From Aquila chrysaetos chrysaetos (Eukaryota; Chordata; Aves; Accipitriformes; Accipitridae): a stretch of DNA of 64,000 bases. This document shows positions 12,701 through 27,700 of this stretch, in pieces. Below the pieces are notes generated by a model, which saw only the letters and a program-made list of their open reading frames with translations, was not told where the DNA came from and made no database searches. A program made the position numbers and the translations under genes. The DNA lies in the NCBI RefSeq assembly GCF_900496995.4, contig NC_044012.1, forward strand, positions 25,396,759-25,460,758, read 5' to 3'. The number at the start of each line of letters is the position of its first letter. Within the stretch, counting starts at the first letter, position 1.

Positions 12701-15700
12701 AAATCCCTCCTTAATTTAGCATAGGTAAGGTGAGGTTAAAAGGGCTGCCAGAAGATACTGAGCTATTCTGCAGGCTATTTCGCAATCAAGAGGCTCAGGG
12801 CAGAACAGACCAGATGATGCAGAGGAATGCGGAAAAAAACAGAAGGGGGAACAGCTTTTTTGTTTTGGTTTGGTTTTTTTGGCTCTGAAGAATGGGCAGT
12901 GAGAGAACACTATTTCGCTGCTCCATTATCACTGGCTCTAGGGATTCATGAAATTCCCTTCCTATGGGATGGAGAGGCAAAGGGCCTTTGCCTCAAAACT
13001 CTCTGGGGAGTGAAGATATCTGTCTTCCCTGAGCCTGTGTTACCGTTCCTGCTCTTCATGACTGGTCAGCACAGAGCAAGGGGCAGGCTGCAGGGAGCAG
13101 GCTGTGCAGCTCACCACTTGACTGCTCCCAGCTTCTGTCTTGGCAGAGAAGGAAAAGCACTGACCTACACCAAGGTGCTGCTACACCAGCGGTGGGTGGT
13201 GGGGAGTGCTCAGAGGAGAGCACAGCCGAAGGGCCTCACTGCAATCCCTAAAGGACCACGTCCCGGCCAGTGCACTTCCACTCCTCTGCACCACGGACAA
13301 GCGTATGAGGCTAAAACAAGTCCCCGAGGCTGACACAGTGACCAGCTCTCTTTGGAGCATGACCTCTGCACAGCTGGCTGGTGTAAGCAGAGAGCACGGC
13401 TGTTTCCCTCTACACTGTCCTCTGCTGACACTCCTGAGGAGTCTCTCTGTCCCACTGGTGGCAGAGGGACCGTGCAGACCCCAGTGGTTGGTTCTACAGA
13501 CCTCACCACTCAACCCCCATCATGCAACTCATCTGGCAAGCCAGGGTATTCCCCAGAGAGTGAGGGGCGGCTCACCCGGCACATGAAATCCAGCAGCGTG
13601 GCAGTGATGGCAGGGTGAGGCTTCATGGAGTGATGCATCACCAGAATGGCAGGCTCTGGAAGGAGAGAGCAGGGAGCCCTGTGCTGAGAGCCCCAGAGAT
13701 GCCCATACTCCCTGTGCCCTCCCCCCCATCCCCATTCCTGCAGACCCAGCCTTCTGCCTGTGGGGTGCAGAAGGAACCCCCTTCTTTTGACTTGTACACA
13801 CCCTTGCCCTCATCCAGCTCCTAAATAACACTTAGGCTTCAAACAATGGCCAGAACCAACTTCCTTGCAGGCAGGAGCTCCCAGCAATGCCCCTGGCTGT
13901 ATCAGTCCTTGCTCATGTGCCCTGAGCCCTGGGACAGCCCTGCAGTCAGGCAGCCTGCCTGCCCACAGGGAGGGATGCTCTGGGGCCAGCCACTGACCTC
14001 AAGGAAGATGCTTGCTGTTACCACAGATATGAAAGCCACAGTTAAAAGTGGCTCCATCAGAGCAACTCTCCAGCAACCCAGCAAATCCCAGGAGTTCAAG
14101 GCAGGGGAGGGAACTGATGCCCTTTGGAGATAATCTGCTGGGCTTTCCCCACTAGATCCCCCTACCTCCACCAGCTCTGGAAGCCATTAACCCCTTCTTT
14201 GACCCCTGCCCATTCAGAGAATGCCTCCCCGTGGAGTACCTATATTCATGATGCTGTCCTTCTCAGGGTTGAAGAAGAGCCAGTCATAGAATAGGGCCAG
14301 TTTGGCATTTGAAGCAGCAACGTTGGACTAAAGAAGGAAAAAAAAAAAAAAATACAAACTGATGAATACAGTGCTGAACACCCAATCCCTCTGCATGCCT
14401 GACGTGCTGGGCCCTGCTGCTGCGAGGCGGGCAGTAGCAATGCTCTTCACACCAACAGGATAGGGCAGAGCTGGCAAGACCCCTCCCGGGCACCCGCTGC
14501 TGGTGTTTTTTCAGAGAAGGTGGGAAACTCTTGAGCAAACCTGCCTGCTTTGAAAGCAGCTCCAGCCAGGGCAGCACACAGAGTGGCAGAGGCCAAGGCA
14601 GCCCCAAGACTGGGAGATACGAGCCATGTGCTCTGTGAAGTGCAGCCTGGCTACAACCCTGAGTCATGTATAATTGGGCCCCGCACATCACTTGGCGTTA
14701 TCTGCTATGCGTTCATGGGCACAGCCAACAGCTGTTTCCTCGGCAGCTTCTGCTCTGTTTGACAAGTGCTGCAGATCGCAGTCCTGCATGGGACAAGGGA
14801 TGACAGGCCAGGTGGAGAGTGGAAGCCAACAAGGCTGTAATGAGGCATCTCCTTGCAGGTGCTCTTGCACCCACTGGGACAGGAGAGGTCCCACGCCTTG
14901 CAGATGGGCCATAAACATAAATCAGAAACAAAGGGCTTGATAAGCTGAAAGTGAGAAGGTGAGGTTTATGCAGGGAAAGGAGATCCCAAAGGATCCGGCA
15001 TGCAGCAGAGCCAGGACTAAAATCCAGAGTGCAGAACAAAGGCCAATGTCGTAACCACTGCTCTGCAACTCTCTCCTTCAGCCCAGCCAGCAAATACCTG
15101 ATCCCAACCTCCACGGCAGCTTCCAGTATCTGAAGGTTACCCCTTCCCTGCAAGGGAAGTGATCCCAGGCAATTATGTGACTTGCTTTTGGGTCAGGCCC
15201 TCGCAACTCACCGTGCAGGTCGTGAGCAGCCACCCAATGATGGCCCAGCGCGGGAGGATGTCGGAGCTGAGCACCTCGTTGGAGGGGTGGACCACACCAC
15301 AGATGTAGCGTATGAGGTCACAGCGCAGGGACTGGCTGTCCGGGGTGGACAGGTACTGCCGCTGAAACCAGTCCTGGTACCGCTTCTGCTGGCCGAACCG
15401 GACCTGAAGGGAAAGGAAAAGACACAGGTTTTGCTCAAGCCTTGGGGAGAGGCTGCTAGAACTACGGTCTGCCATCCTCTAAGCTGCTTCTTTCAGCAAA
15501 CCCTGCTTCACGCCCTGCTCCCCATCAGTCCCATGCTGGCAGTGTCTTCAGAGAGACCGAGGAAGCAGAAAGGCCATTGTGCAGCATTCTCACGCAGGGT
15601 CTGTCTCCAGCTGAGCAGACGAGACCACACGCCCTGTGTGTGTCAGCACAGCACAGCCCCTGCGAGCAGCCAGTGAGCAGCTGGACCAGAGGCAGAGCGA

Positions 15701-18700
15701 GGGGGAAGCGAGCTCTGCCTGGTGTACGAATACAGATAACAGTTAACCCCAGCGTTGTTGCTGCGCAGCTCCTGGCCTCTCTTGAATACGGCTGCTGTTG
15801 TTGGAGCGCTGATAACCCACCGCATCATGGCCATTCAGAGAAAGCGCTTGCCTTGGAAAGCAGCCAGCCAGGAGCAATGTTCCCCTGCAAAGCTGTTTTG
15901 TGCCTTTTAATGAATACCAGCGATGTCTCAGGCCCATCTACATCAGCTCCTGCTGGGCAGCCTCTCCTCCTCCTGTTGCCATTAGATGCCAGAAGCAACA
16001 AATACTTCCACCAGTAAAGCTCAGACTGGTGCTCTGCCCTCCCTCCTTGTGCCCAGTGCCAGCGTGGGAACGGGACTGGTGCACCATGGACCGGGCAGGA
16101 ACAAGTGCCCTCCTCCCCTGTGCTGGCACAGGACCCCCAGCAAGCATGAGGGAGTTACCCGTGAGGTCATGAAGAGCAGCTTGGTTTCCATGTCAGGAGT
16201 GAGGCGACATGCCAGGAATTTGCGAGAAGTCCTCGATTGGAGGAGCTGCAGGACACCTGGGGAGAGACAGAGAGGTCGGTCTGCGCTCACATGGTCCCGT
16301 GGACAGCACGGCATGAATGGGATCTGGGCAGGGATCTACTAATATCCGCAGCAAGCTGAGTTTGGAGCATTAAGGTCCGTTTCCCCAAAGCTACAGGCAG
16401 TGGAAAAGGATCAAGGTTTTGGTTGGAAAAGGTTTCCTAAAACATCTCCTGCCCAGAGCAAGCTTTTGTCAGAGATCACTAATGAGGATGCCAGGAAGGA
16501 GAGCCTGAAGAAAGGGAGAGAGGATGCACAGCAGGGCAGGGATGAGATCTGGAAGAGAAATGAGGAAGTCCAGATGCCAAGACGCAAGCCGTAACCAACA
16601 GAGCACATTCCCCATCTCCTACGCCTCGGCCTGGGCACCAAAAAGCAGGGCTGGCATAAAGAGTGCCCATTGTGGGCTGTGCCAGCACCTAAGTCCAATT
16701 CCTCCCCTGGAGTAAAGGTACCCAGATGTAACAACAAAGATCAGACATAACAGAAAACTTGTGTGTGCATGTGCGTGTAGAGAATGAAGGATGGGAAGGA
16801 GAAGGGGAGGTTGCAAAAACCACTCTCGTTCCCAGACAGCTGCAAAGAGGAGGAATTTATGACCTGAGCAGAGAGGCTTTGCTGCTGCTTGACAAGACCT
16901 GAAGGATATACAGGGCAGCCAGCTCTGACGCAGACAGGCAGGCGGCAGGGACACTGCGCACACAAGGTGGGCTTCACTCTTTTGCTGTTTGGAAGTTGTC
17001 CTTCTGCTGTGCAGCTGGAGGGCCACACCTGGGGGAGGGCTGGAGGCGGGAAGCTTCAAAGCAGAAAGAACAGATGCCAGTTCCCGTGGAGCTCAGAGAA
17101 AGGGTGGGAGCGAGCTGCACAGCAGGGGAAAAGAGCCACAAAAGCACCTTGCTTGTTAAGAGCTCCCAGCTGCTTGGAGGGAGGGATGGGTCCTGCATCC
17201 AGAGCCACCCCCTGCTGCGGTTTTTCCTCATACTCAGTGCTGCTGAGCTCTGGCCCTAGTCACATGAGCATGGAGCTCAGCATGACTGACTCAGATTGGA
17301 GGTTACAGAGCAATACAAACCCGAGACTACATGGACCGGCAGCTGCTAGAGATAATAGCCACCTTGCAGAGCAATTATTACAGGCTCTCAACAGCAGGCA
17401 AGAGGGCAAAGAAGTAGTCATGACCAACTGCAGGGGAAATTATTTTGGGGAGGGGACCTTCCAGGCTCCACATGAGCAAGTATGAATGAGGGCATCCCTG
17501 GACAGATCAGCTTCTGCTCGAAGTCCTCCCATCCAGCCCCCAGAGCCAACTTCGGGGTTCTCCGTGGGACAGGAAGGAGTGACAAACCCAGACTGGGCTC
17601 CTGGTGCATTGCCAGACACCGCCCACCTCTCCCTACTGCCCCGAGGGCTGCCCAGCTGCCTACGCTGGGGTGTCCCCTGGGGACACACATGAACTCTGCC
17701 TGCTCCAGCGCTTTGCAGCTGAAACAGCAAGGAAAAACATGCTTCTGGGTGCGTGCACTTAACCAGGTGTTGTCTCACCTCTACGAACCACCAGGCAACG
17801 CCATGGGCCACTGGTTGTGGTGTCAAACAGAAGAAAAAGGGAACCAAAGGAGAAAGGGCAAAAACCATGGGGAGTTTGGCAGTTGTCAGAAGAGAATGAG
17901 TCAGGAGCACTGATGTTAGCCCCAATTTAGGTGTTGTTTTGCTGGGTCATTTGGCTAAAACTAGCAGCAAACCAGGAAATAACCCTGACCAGCTGCCCTG
18001 ACTGTGTGGGAAGCAAGTGAAGCAAGAAGAATATTTGTTAGGTGCCCCAGGATGCTCCAAGCATGGACGTGAAAGCTCAGCACTCAGCTGGGAAGGTCCA
18101 GACAGAGCTAAGAAATGCTTCTAGTGAACATACAGCTGCAGGAAAAGGTAGGGCTGAGCCCTGGAAATGTGAAACATGAGCCTTCCTTAGGTGTAGGGCT
18201 AAGACTCCTCTGCCTCCACAAGCCCCACAGGCTAACTCTGATAACCCAGAGAGTGGAACTGGGTCCCTGTAGCCCCTTGGCTGGCAAGTCTTAGCAGAGA
18301 CCAGCAATGACAGGAGACAACTTCTGGAGATGGAGAAGCTACAGATCACAAAGCTTAAGAAGCATTTAATCAAACCATGTGCCATGAGTTTCCCTGAGCA
18401 TAATCTGAGATCTTTAAAATTACATTAACACGGTCCCTGGGAGGAGAGCAGGCACTGGGGGCGGGGGGAGAACACTTTAAAGCCCCATTTCCAAAGACTC
18501 ACTAGAATTGCTGCAGACAGATAATGATGTGACAGCCCCTAGAGAAGTGAATAATTTGTACCAATAAAAATTATAAATATAACACTCTCTCCATCATGCC
18601 TATTTTAACTCAGACTGTGCAGAGGGCTCCATGGCTGAGTGTTCAAGCACACCAAACGTGCAAGGCTACTGGGAGAAATAAAATCCCATTTAGAAAATGT

Positions 18701-21700
18701 CAGTTGCTGCATCTTCTGGACTTTTTGCTTTAGAGCTATGGAGCTTAATCAGACTCTTTTCTGGAGAGCGTGAAGGACTCAGACACTTTATATCTTTGGG
18801 CTCCAGCTTCATCTCAGCTTATAAATCAGTTAATTAAAAAAAACAACAACTGCAATTATGGAAGCCTTAAGTCCAGAACAAGCAATACAATTTACCGACC
18901 CTCGTCATGGCTCAGCTGCATTCTCACAATCTATCATTACAGCTACCTCAAGTATCTGTTTTCCAGGATAGTTTAAAGCCCAGATGCCTACAAGGCCTCT
19001 GCAGCATTTAAAAAAATGGCAAGAGCTGCCAAGTGCTGGAGCTGACCATGGGAAACTGGTCCAGGCCCTGCCCCTATTCCTAAGCTCCCTGCAGCCAGCA
19101 GAAAGCTGCTTTTGGAGGCATCTTCTTCTAGTTAGTGACAAGAGGGGCTCTGGAAGCAGCCACGTGGGCCTTGACACTGATTGAGGTGGTATCACACAAT
19201 GTAATTATAGCGCTCTCTGCATGCTCTCCTCTAAGAGAGCATCTGGAAGGAACCCAGGCACCCAATGTGTTTTGCTTTAGTAGGGCTGTAATAGACCCTG
19301 TTAGCTCTAGCACGGTCCTGAGACCTGGGCCAGATGGGGTGTGCAGAGTGAAAAATAGCTGCTGTGCAGGATTTTTGCTCCAACTCTCCCTGGAATGGGC
19401 TGACAGTCATGGCAACCTTGCCACAAGGGCGTGTGAAGGCAGGAGGGGGTTGCCTATGGCTAGCAGGGCTCTGGCAGAGGCTCTACGTTGCGTGCGGGCA
19501 AGGCAGGACAGAGATGGTTGCCCTTTTGGCCCTGGCCCTGCCTACCTGTGAACTGCGCACTGAGGACCTGCGGGTTGTGGATGATGTCCTTCCAGAGCTG
19601 CTCAAACTCGGGTATCCTTGCAACGTTTTGCAGCAGCCGCACAAGGTCCCGGCCGATCATGAAGCAGTCCATGAACTGGAGAAAGGAGAGGAAAAAATCT
19701 CATTTACTGTTTACCTATTCCTGCGCAGGGGGCAGGGAGAAGGCACTGGGGGGCAGGAGGAGGGGAAGGGAAGAACAGTCAGTCCTTCAACTTCACCGCT
19801 GACTCCAGATGATTCACTCTTTGCACAATATCTACACTCCTGCCCCTGGCAGCCTGCCCCTCTTTTGAAGCTAGCAGGTTCTGAGAGGCAGGGTGACAGG
19901 CGGGAAGGTCAGCAGCTATTTTAAAATGTTCTCTCTCTTGTAAAGCAAACAATCAGACCATAAATCTGATATTTTCTCTCCAGGACTACAGCCAGTCTCT
20001 GAAGCTAAGACTTGACACTTGGTCCTTCCCGCCCAGCAAGGAAAAATGGGAGAGTGGGCAGCACTCAGACCAGCAGGCAGGGAGCTGCAGAGCCATCACG
20101 GCCCACAGGGCTAGGATGCTGAATGCAAAGATTTCTGCCTACATGTAGCTTTGGGGGTTTCTCCTGCATGACACAGACCAAAAAGTGGCCTGGAGCTGGC
20201 TACCGTGTTCTCTGTTAACCTGTGAGGACACTGGCTGCCTCCCTAAGAGAGGAACTGATGTTCTTGCAGCTATAGTAAGCCACAAGCACTAAGGTGCCAC
20301 AGCAGCAGAAAGAGAATGGTTTTAACCCTTGTGGCCTGAATAAGGGAGACTGAAATGAGGCAGCCCCATCAAAACAGCTGCTCTCCCCCTCTACAGACTG
20401 AAGTCTGATGGGATAGGTGGTGTAAATCAGTTGAAAACCCATTCACAGCCTGCAATGAGAATGAACCACACACCACTGCCTGTATAGTGCAAGCTGGGAG
20501 ACGAGACTGAGCAACCAGCGTGTCTCACACTTCCAGCTGGATGAGGAACATGGGCAACACCACCACATGCAGACACAGACTCCCCAGAGAGGCAGGTCTC
20601 TTTTCCCAGTCATCCCCTCAGTTCCCTGATTTGCTCACCCGTTCACGGAGGAGGGAGATGCAGAAATCCACCTCCTTTTGACGAAGCACCTGGAGCTGAG
20701 ATGTGCCATGATGGTCCACAATGAGCCTTAGGTACGTGTATACTGCCATGGCTATCAAGAGGCTGCTTTTCAGTACCCACTCTCTGCAAAGGAAGGAAAA
20801 AAAAAAACCAAACCACCTTCAGCCACCTCTGTGAGGGAACCGCAGCCAAAAGTGATGTATAAACATGGAGACTCAGGACAGACGAAACTGAGGCACAAAG
20901 GAAACAGCAAGGGCAGGGACTCCAGCCTGCTGTGCCAGCCCAGAGAATGTTCATCCATGGACCGTTCCCTGCTCCTTACTGGGTGCTTGCTGTGCTTTGG
21001 TCCAACTCTTCCTCCCCCAGAAGAGTCCCATCACAGTCTACTGTCTGGGTGCTCGCACCCAAGCTCTCTGGCAGGGTGGCAGACATGTTCATGCAAAGCA
21101 CTTGGATTTTGAGGACCACAGAGATGTTTGCTGCCACAACAATCTAAGGTCTTTGCAACTACAGGCAATAAAGTGCTCAGGAGCAAGTGCAGGGAGCAGC
21201 TGCCCCAAGAATAGACTTGACCTCGATGCTAACACCAACTGCCACAGGAGCCTCTTTACTGGTCTCCACAGCCAGAATAGCACCGAGCAAGAGACAACGC
21301 ACCAGGACAAGCTACGAAGGACCTTCCCATACAATCAGGCCCCAAATGCTCTCACACACACCCATGCAAGAAGTGTTCTTATGCTCCCTTGCCACCAGCC
21401 TGCCAACTGGATTAATCCAGCAAAATTGGTGGCATCCTGAGCAGCAGGTCACACAGGGCCTGTTAATGAGATGCAGCAGCTCTGGAGCCCTGCGCTGGGA
21501 AGCAGGTCCTGCAGCACTGGGGGCAGAAGAAGAGCTGCCCCTGCCCCAGCTTGACTAGGGAACGGTGTGTGGGGCGAAAGGAAAATAGCAGTCATGACTA
21601 TCGGGAAGCTGGAAGCACCAAATGGCAAAAAGTGGGGAAAAACAGATGTGCTTGAGATCAAATACTAGGCAGATTTGTGAGAGGGCAGATGTAGCTGCGT

Positions 21701-24700
21701 AGAGAGGGTCTGTGGGGGGAGAGACATCACAGCCCCATCACAGGCATGGCAGGAACCCGTCCTACCATCAAGGAAGGACAGGGGCAAGCAGTGCTGTGGT
21801 CAGCGCAGGGGTTCTGTAGGCAGGACTGGCTTTCTGGAAGCAGATTTGTTTCTCAGCCAACTGGCTTCACGTCCTGAGTGCAGGCAGGTCCTCCAGCCCT
21901 GCTCCCTCAGAGTGGCAGAGCCCACCAGCACAGCATTTCCATTGTATGCTCAGCTGCTGTCTCCTGCCTGTGCCGCCCTGCGTGCTCCGTGCAGCAGCAC
22001 CCTGTCTGCTGGGTGTGCCACATTCTCAACCTCCCTTATCTAAGTGCAACAATAAATATTCTCGGTCCATAAAAAGGACCTTGTCAGCTTGGTTATTTGC
22101 CCTGGATGCCAAGAACGGGCCAGGCCAACTTGGTGCCTCCAGCGTGATTGATCACGCACAGCATCCCCTGGCTCAGTGAGCTGTAAATCAGAAGTCCCAT
22201 GGAAGTGCCACTGCTGTGTGCAGCAGCTGTAACACCACGGCCACCTGAAGAGACACCAGCCCAGTGGCAAATGAGTCAGCTGCCCTAAATCATTGGTGGC
22301 AGGGGGGAAACATGGGAAGACGTGACAAGTGTTTGCTTTCCCAGACTCTTCTCCCTGCATCTAGCTGGATGCTGGGAGCAGGTTAATTAGTCGGCTGGGT
22401 GGGCTGGCCTGGCAGCACACGGCGCCGAGCAGAGGTTATGTTAGGGAGGATGTGGGAGTAATTAAGGCTGGGATGCTGGGGGGCTGTCAGGTCAGCATCT
22501 CCCCCTTTTCCCCGTGAGGGTTGTGCAGAAAATAAAAATGCTGTAAAAGGGGGGCAAAAGCCACCCACAGCCACAGGATTCATTGATCTGACAGGCAGAG
22601 AAAATGAAAACACTCGAGAGGAAGCATTGCATTTGTGCCACCATTAGCAGCAAGAAGCTAAATTAACACCCAGCGTTCGAGAGGTAGCAGACTTGCCTCC
22701 TCTCCGAGGCAGGCAGTGCTTGAGAAGCAGCTTTGCTGTAACTGTTTTTAATTAAACCAAGCACTCAACACTCTGAATGTGGCATCAGACCTTCACATGC
22801 GTGGCTTTAATTAAAGCTCTGGCTTTCCCCTAATCAAAGCACATAAATTCCAGCAAAGAGCTGCAGGTTCTCCCTCGGGCTCACTTCCAATTCTCAGTTC
22901 TCCTCGTGCTGAGACAGTTTCTGTGCTGCTACAGTACGTATCATTGACACTCCAGCAATACCTTCAACAGGGGCCAAGCCTTTTGCTCTCACAACTGCTC
23001 CTCTGACAAACTCCTCTCCTCAAGTGACAAAGTTCAGCTGTTATTCAGTGCCTGGAGCTTTCTCCTGCAGACCCATGGAGCTTTCTCCTGCAGACCCATG
23101 GCCAGATGCGGCTTTGGATCACCACTGAGAAGCTGCTATTTCTCCCACAGTCCAGCTGTTTGCAGGTATTTGTTCACAAAACAAGAGCTGCAACGTGCTT
23201 TGGTGAGATGAGGAGTGATTCCAAGATGCTCCAAGGTGCAGGGTGGCAGCAGTGAGTAGCACCAGCACACAGGAAGACCATATCAAGAGCTGGTAGGGGC
23301 TTAAATACAGTTGGGAACACAAGAGCTGAGCTTAGCACAAAGGCAGCAGAGGCAATACGGCGAAGAATTGAAGGTCAGCCAAGCCCAGAATATCTCAGAG
23401 GGTCTCTCCTTCCCGTGCATGGTGGGGCACTAGATGGCACTCACAGCAGCACACACCCACACAGCTATTCCCGGAATACAAATCACTAAGACTGTTAGCT
23501 GTGGCCAAAATAAATGCTTTAACAACTTGATTGTTAACCGCAGTAATAAGTGATTTTAGGAGAATCGCTGCTATTATAGACAGCGCTCGGTGAAAAGCTA
23601 TAGGCTATTTAAAAATAATGACTCTGCCCAGCCAAAGGCTGCAGTTAGGAATTCTGCTTATCATCAATTAGCATCTGCTTTGCCAACAAAGGACAATGCT
23701 GAGCCCATAGGACAATACTTCCCAGATGGCCTGTCCACAACAAATGAAAGTTGCAGCCCTGATGAAGCAGGAGCTGTTTAAACACAGGAAGCTTTTTGGG
23801 CAATTAACTCTGTCCTACTCCTCCAAAAGGAACACCTCCCCCACAGCTTGGGAAACTTAGGAAGAAAATATTCCTGGGATGCTGCTCCTGAGCCACGCAT
23901 GCTCCTCAGCCACACAAGGCAATGCCACCCCACTGCCCAGAGGGTGGGCTGACCACCTACCAGGTGCCACATGTTCAGGAATAGCTGTGTCCTCGCACAC
24001 AGCTCGGGGAGAGGCATCAGTCTGTGCAGACCATGTTATCTGACGTGACCTGCAGCCCCTCTCCAAAGCCTGCAGAGGAGGCTTACTAATGGAGGGACTT
24101 CAGGACACTCTCCCACACACAGCCTGCAGCAAGAGGGCTCCAAGAGCTAGAAAATCGTGCCATGGCTTGAAAATATGCTTGGTAACACAGTAAGGGAACG
24201 CAGAGGTCTTTTGTGCAGGAAACCCCATCAACACACTCCCACGCAGGCTGTCACCGCAAACACACCGCCCCAAAATCTGCCTCTCTTGCAGTAAGCAGGA
24301 CAACCACCCTTAGCAGGCAGATGAGGAGTGCTCTCCCTCGCCTCATGCCTGGCTGCTGCTCTCTTCAGACTGTACCAGCCTTCACCAGTGCCTCCCGACC
24401 AGCCATACCTTTGCTCAGTCAGTATCTCCAGGACGTTCTCGGCCAGCCAGATATTCTTCGCTGTCACATCCCCACCTGAAAGCCAAAGAGCAACAGGGAA
24501 GAGAAAAGCCAGTCAGATGAACGGGTGCTGTTCTGTTGCCAGACTCAACTGAACCACCGACCACTTCGATCGCTGCATCCCCAGTACGGCAAAGCTAATT
24601 AAGGGGTTTGCTCCTTGTCTGGAGCACAAACTCGTGCCTGGTCCTGCTCTGCCTGCCACACATGCTTGGCTGTTCCTACATAGAGCATATTTCTAGGTAC

Positions 24701-27700
24701 AAGAGCCTTTCTGTTAGCAGATCCAGGGGGTCTTTGCTGCAACAGTCCTCTTGCAAAAGAACTGTGATAATATGGAGTCAGTAATTATCCTTCTGGAAAG
24801 CAAAGGAGAAGCCAGAAGTGAGGCCAGGATGAGATTCAGTAGCTGAAAAAGAAAACATTTGCAGCTGCTGAGCCTACAACAGGGAAACAGCATCTGCAAA
24901 GAATGCCTAAACTCTCAAATAAAGGCCAGGTGTCAAAGTGGTGTCTCACCCCCTCAGCATGGGCCTTCAGCACAAAGCCGGAGCCTTTGGCTGACGTCAC
25001 TGGAAGCAGAGCGGGACTCCTGCTCGCAGAGGCACAGAAAACGCCTAAAGCAGGCAAGCCAAAACAATGGGATCATAACAATTAAGGCATCGTAAAAGTG
25101 GTGAGAAGTAAGACAGCGGAGTCCTTCCAGAACAGAAGGGGCCCTGAACAGGGAGGTGCAACCGAGTGGAAACAAGGGATGCCTTCAACCGGTGGTTTTT
25201 AAAATGTTCTGTGTTTACATTGTGACAACAGGGCCAGGGCAGCTTGGCTCACACTCAGGACTCCGTCCCCTCCCTCTCCATTCTTCCTCCCCTGAAGAGC
25301 AGACACGGCAATTTCCAATCCAGGCTGCCCAGCCCCGTGTCACAAGCGCATACAATAAAAACACAATGTCAGGTTTTACGGTGGGACATTAATTCCTCCT
25401 TCATGGACGTCAGCGGCCAGCACCAGCACCGAGCAGAGAACAAGGAAGAGGCACCGTTCCTGTGAATCCGGAAAGGCGTGTGCATGTGTATGTGTGCACG
25501 GCTGTGGGGTGCTTACACCGAGGGCTGGGGGGGGGGAACACACAACACACTACCATACGGCCAGTGCCAGCTCCCTGTAGGAGCTACTGACTTTACGTGG
25601 GGTGAAGCAGCCTCCTGTGTCTCTGATAAGTTCCAGAGGAGCCGCACACATGGCTCTTGCCAGCCCAGAGGTCAGAGCAGGGACTAAGGATGATCCTGGT
25701 GTTCTTGCACAGTGCTACAGGGTGAAAGCTGGCAGCAACGGGAACCAATACACTTCCTGGCTGTTCCAGCATTTGCCAGAAGCCTCCTGGCTCCCTCTGT
25801 GATTCACCCATCGTAGAGGCTGTTGGGAGCAACAGACTCTTGAAGGCTTATCCACTGCTCCACCCCCCCTGGAGAGATTTCCTCACCAGACAGGTTGGGG
25901 CAGGCTCTGTGCCTACCAGCTGGCTACAGAGACACTCAGGAAGCCTGTCCGGACCTGGCTGCACAGCAGAACAGGCTCTGGCTCTGACGCCAAGTGCAGC
26001 ACGCCACAAGTCAGCCCTTGTATGCCACCGACAGCGCCCAGCCGGCTGGCACAAGCAGGGGGGGTGGAGGCAGTGGTCACCTTGCTCCCACGGCACAACT
26101 TACCTGCAATCTGCTTCATGAAGGTCATGCAGACACCATCTGCACCGAGCACCCCGCTCTTCACCAGCTCCCGCAGCAACCACACCAGCTGGGCAGAGGG
26201 AGAGATCAGTGCAGCTTTTGCCACAGCCTCCCCCGTGACACCTCTCCCCAACACCATGGCTGCCTTGGCCAGCAAACGCCTCCACGCTTCCCTTCCAAAG
26301 GTGACTCCTTAACATGGAGCAAAGGAGCTCCACCAGTGCTGACTTCCTCCCAAGCCCTCCACACTCAAAACGCCCTCTGCTCACCCTCTGCCTGGTTGGC
26401 GTGAAAGGAGCGATTCTGGGGAGAAGACCTTCTCCTCACCTGGGTCCGACAAGTGTCCTGCAGCTTCAAGTACTTCTCCATGAGAATATGGTTGATCTTG
26501 TTGAGAACAATGTTCATGCCATCTCGGCTCACCAGTGCCAAGTCCCGGTAGCACTGCAGCAGAGAAGAAGAGCGGGAGGTGGTTATAGATGAAAGACCAT
26601 AACAGAAAACATACAATGTTTTTATCAAACCTGACCAGATAACAGCAAATAAACGAATCTCAAAGAAAGAACATCAAGGCAAGCAGACTCCCATGGGGTG
26701 ACCTCAATCAGCATCCCAGGGCCAGGCCAGGAAAGACATTAATCCTCTGGGGCATTATAAACTGACAGCTGGATTCACTGGGTTTAGCCCCAGGAGCCAA
26801 AGGTTTCTTACTCCAGAACGGACACTGTCAGCTGTCCCTGTCCCCTCATCCCAGCCTTCTGTGCACACTGCCACAGCTCTGGAGAGATCAACACTAGAGA
26901 GAAAAGACAGACAGCGGTCCTTTGGGAAGGATCCAGATTAACAGTCACATCCAGATTGCTTTAGCCCCCCACTGCTTCAATCTCCCTGGCACCAGTGACA
27001 ACTGGAACTGCACTGAAGATGCCAGCAGGACTTGGGGTCACTACGATGTGATGCTGGTTCAATACCATGGGAGCTCCATGGAGATGCAGGAGCAGAGGCA
27101 GATCATCCCCATGCCAGCCGCTCCTGCTCACACAAAACTTCCAAGGTCAGATGGAGCTGAATTTGGAGACTGTCCGGCTCAAAACCATGCTACCATGTTG
27201 GCTTGTTTCAGGCTAGAAATCCAGACATCCTGCCTGTGGTCCAAACCAGCAGATTTGGTGGGGCTCTGCTATGGGAAGAGGGAACTATCGCTGGGAAAGG
27301 AAGGACTTTCTCCACTCTTGTCTGCCACCAGCAGCCAGACAAAATGCTAGCCAGTGAGCAAAGGTGCTGGCTCTCCCTTCCCTTCTGGTCAGGACAGCAG
27401 GGGGTGGAGGGTGATTAGAAAGTAATTTGCTAAGTGGTTCTGCATGAATGTTAATTTGTGCCAGTAAATGTCACGATATTCCAGAGAGCAGGGGTCTGGT
27501 CTCTGCATCCTCCTTTAGAGAGTTAATGAGGCCTCAGAAGATCCCTTTGATTAGACTCCCTGTGTTCAGGCTTTCTCCCTCCCTTTTTCATATAGCACTG
27601 TGTAAAAAAAGAAAAATATATTAAAAAAAAAAATCCCAAACAAAAAAAAACCAGAATCCAAGAGGTGTAGACTCTTTGGGGACTTTAATTGCTTTTGAAA

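Larger units (their letters stand above)
20784..24408 (-). other. INTS3: INTS3 intron 6 (3.6 kb)
   Basis: Intron between the EILTEQR exon and the EWVLKSS exon. It splits an Arg codon (AG|A). It holds a possible MIR-like trace near 20870 and a 23-bp tandem duplication near 23054; otherwise nothing recognisable. Confidence 0.7.
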
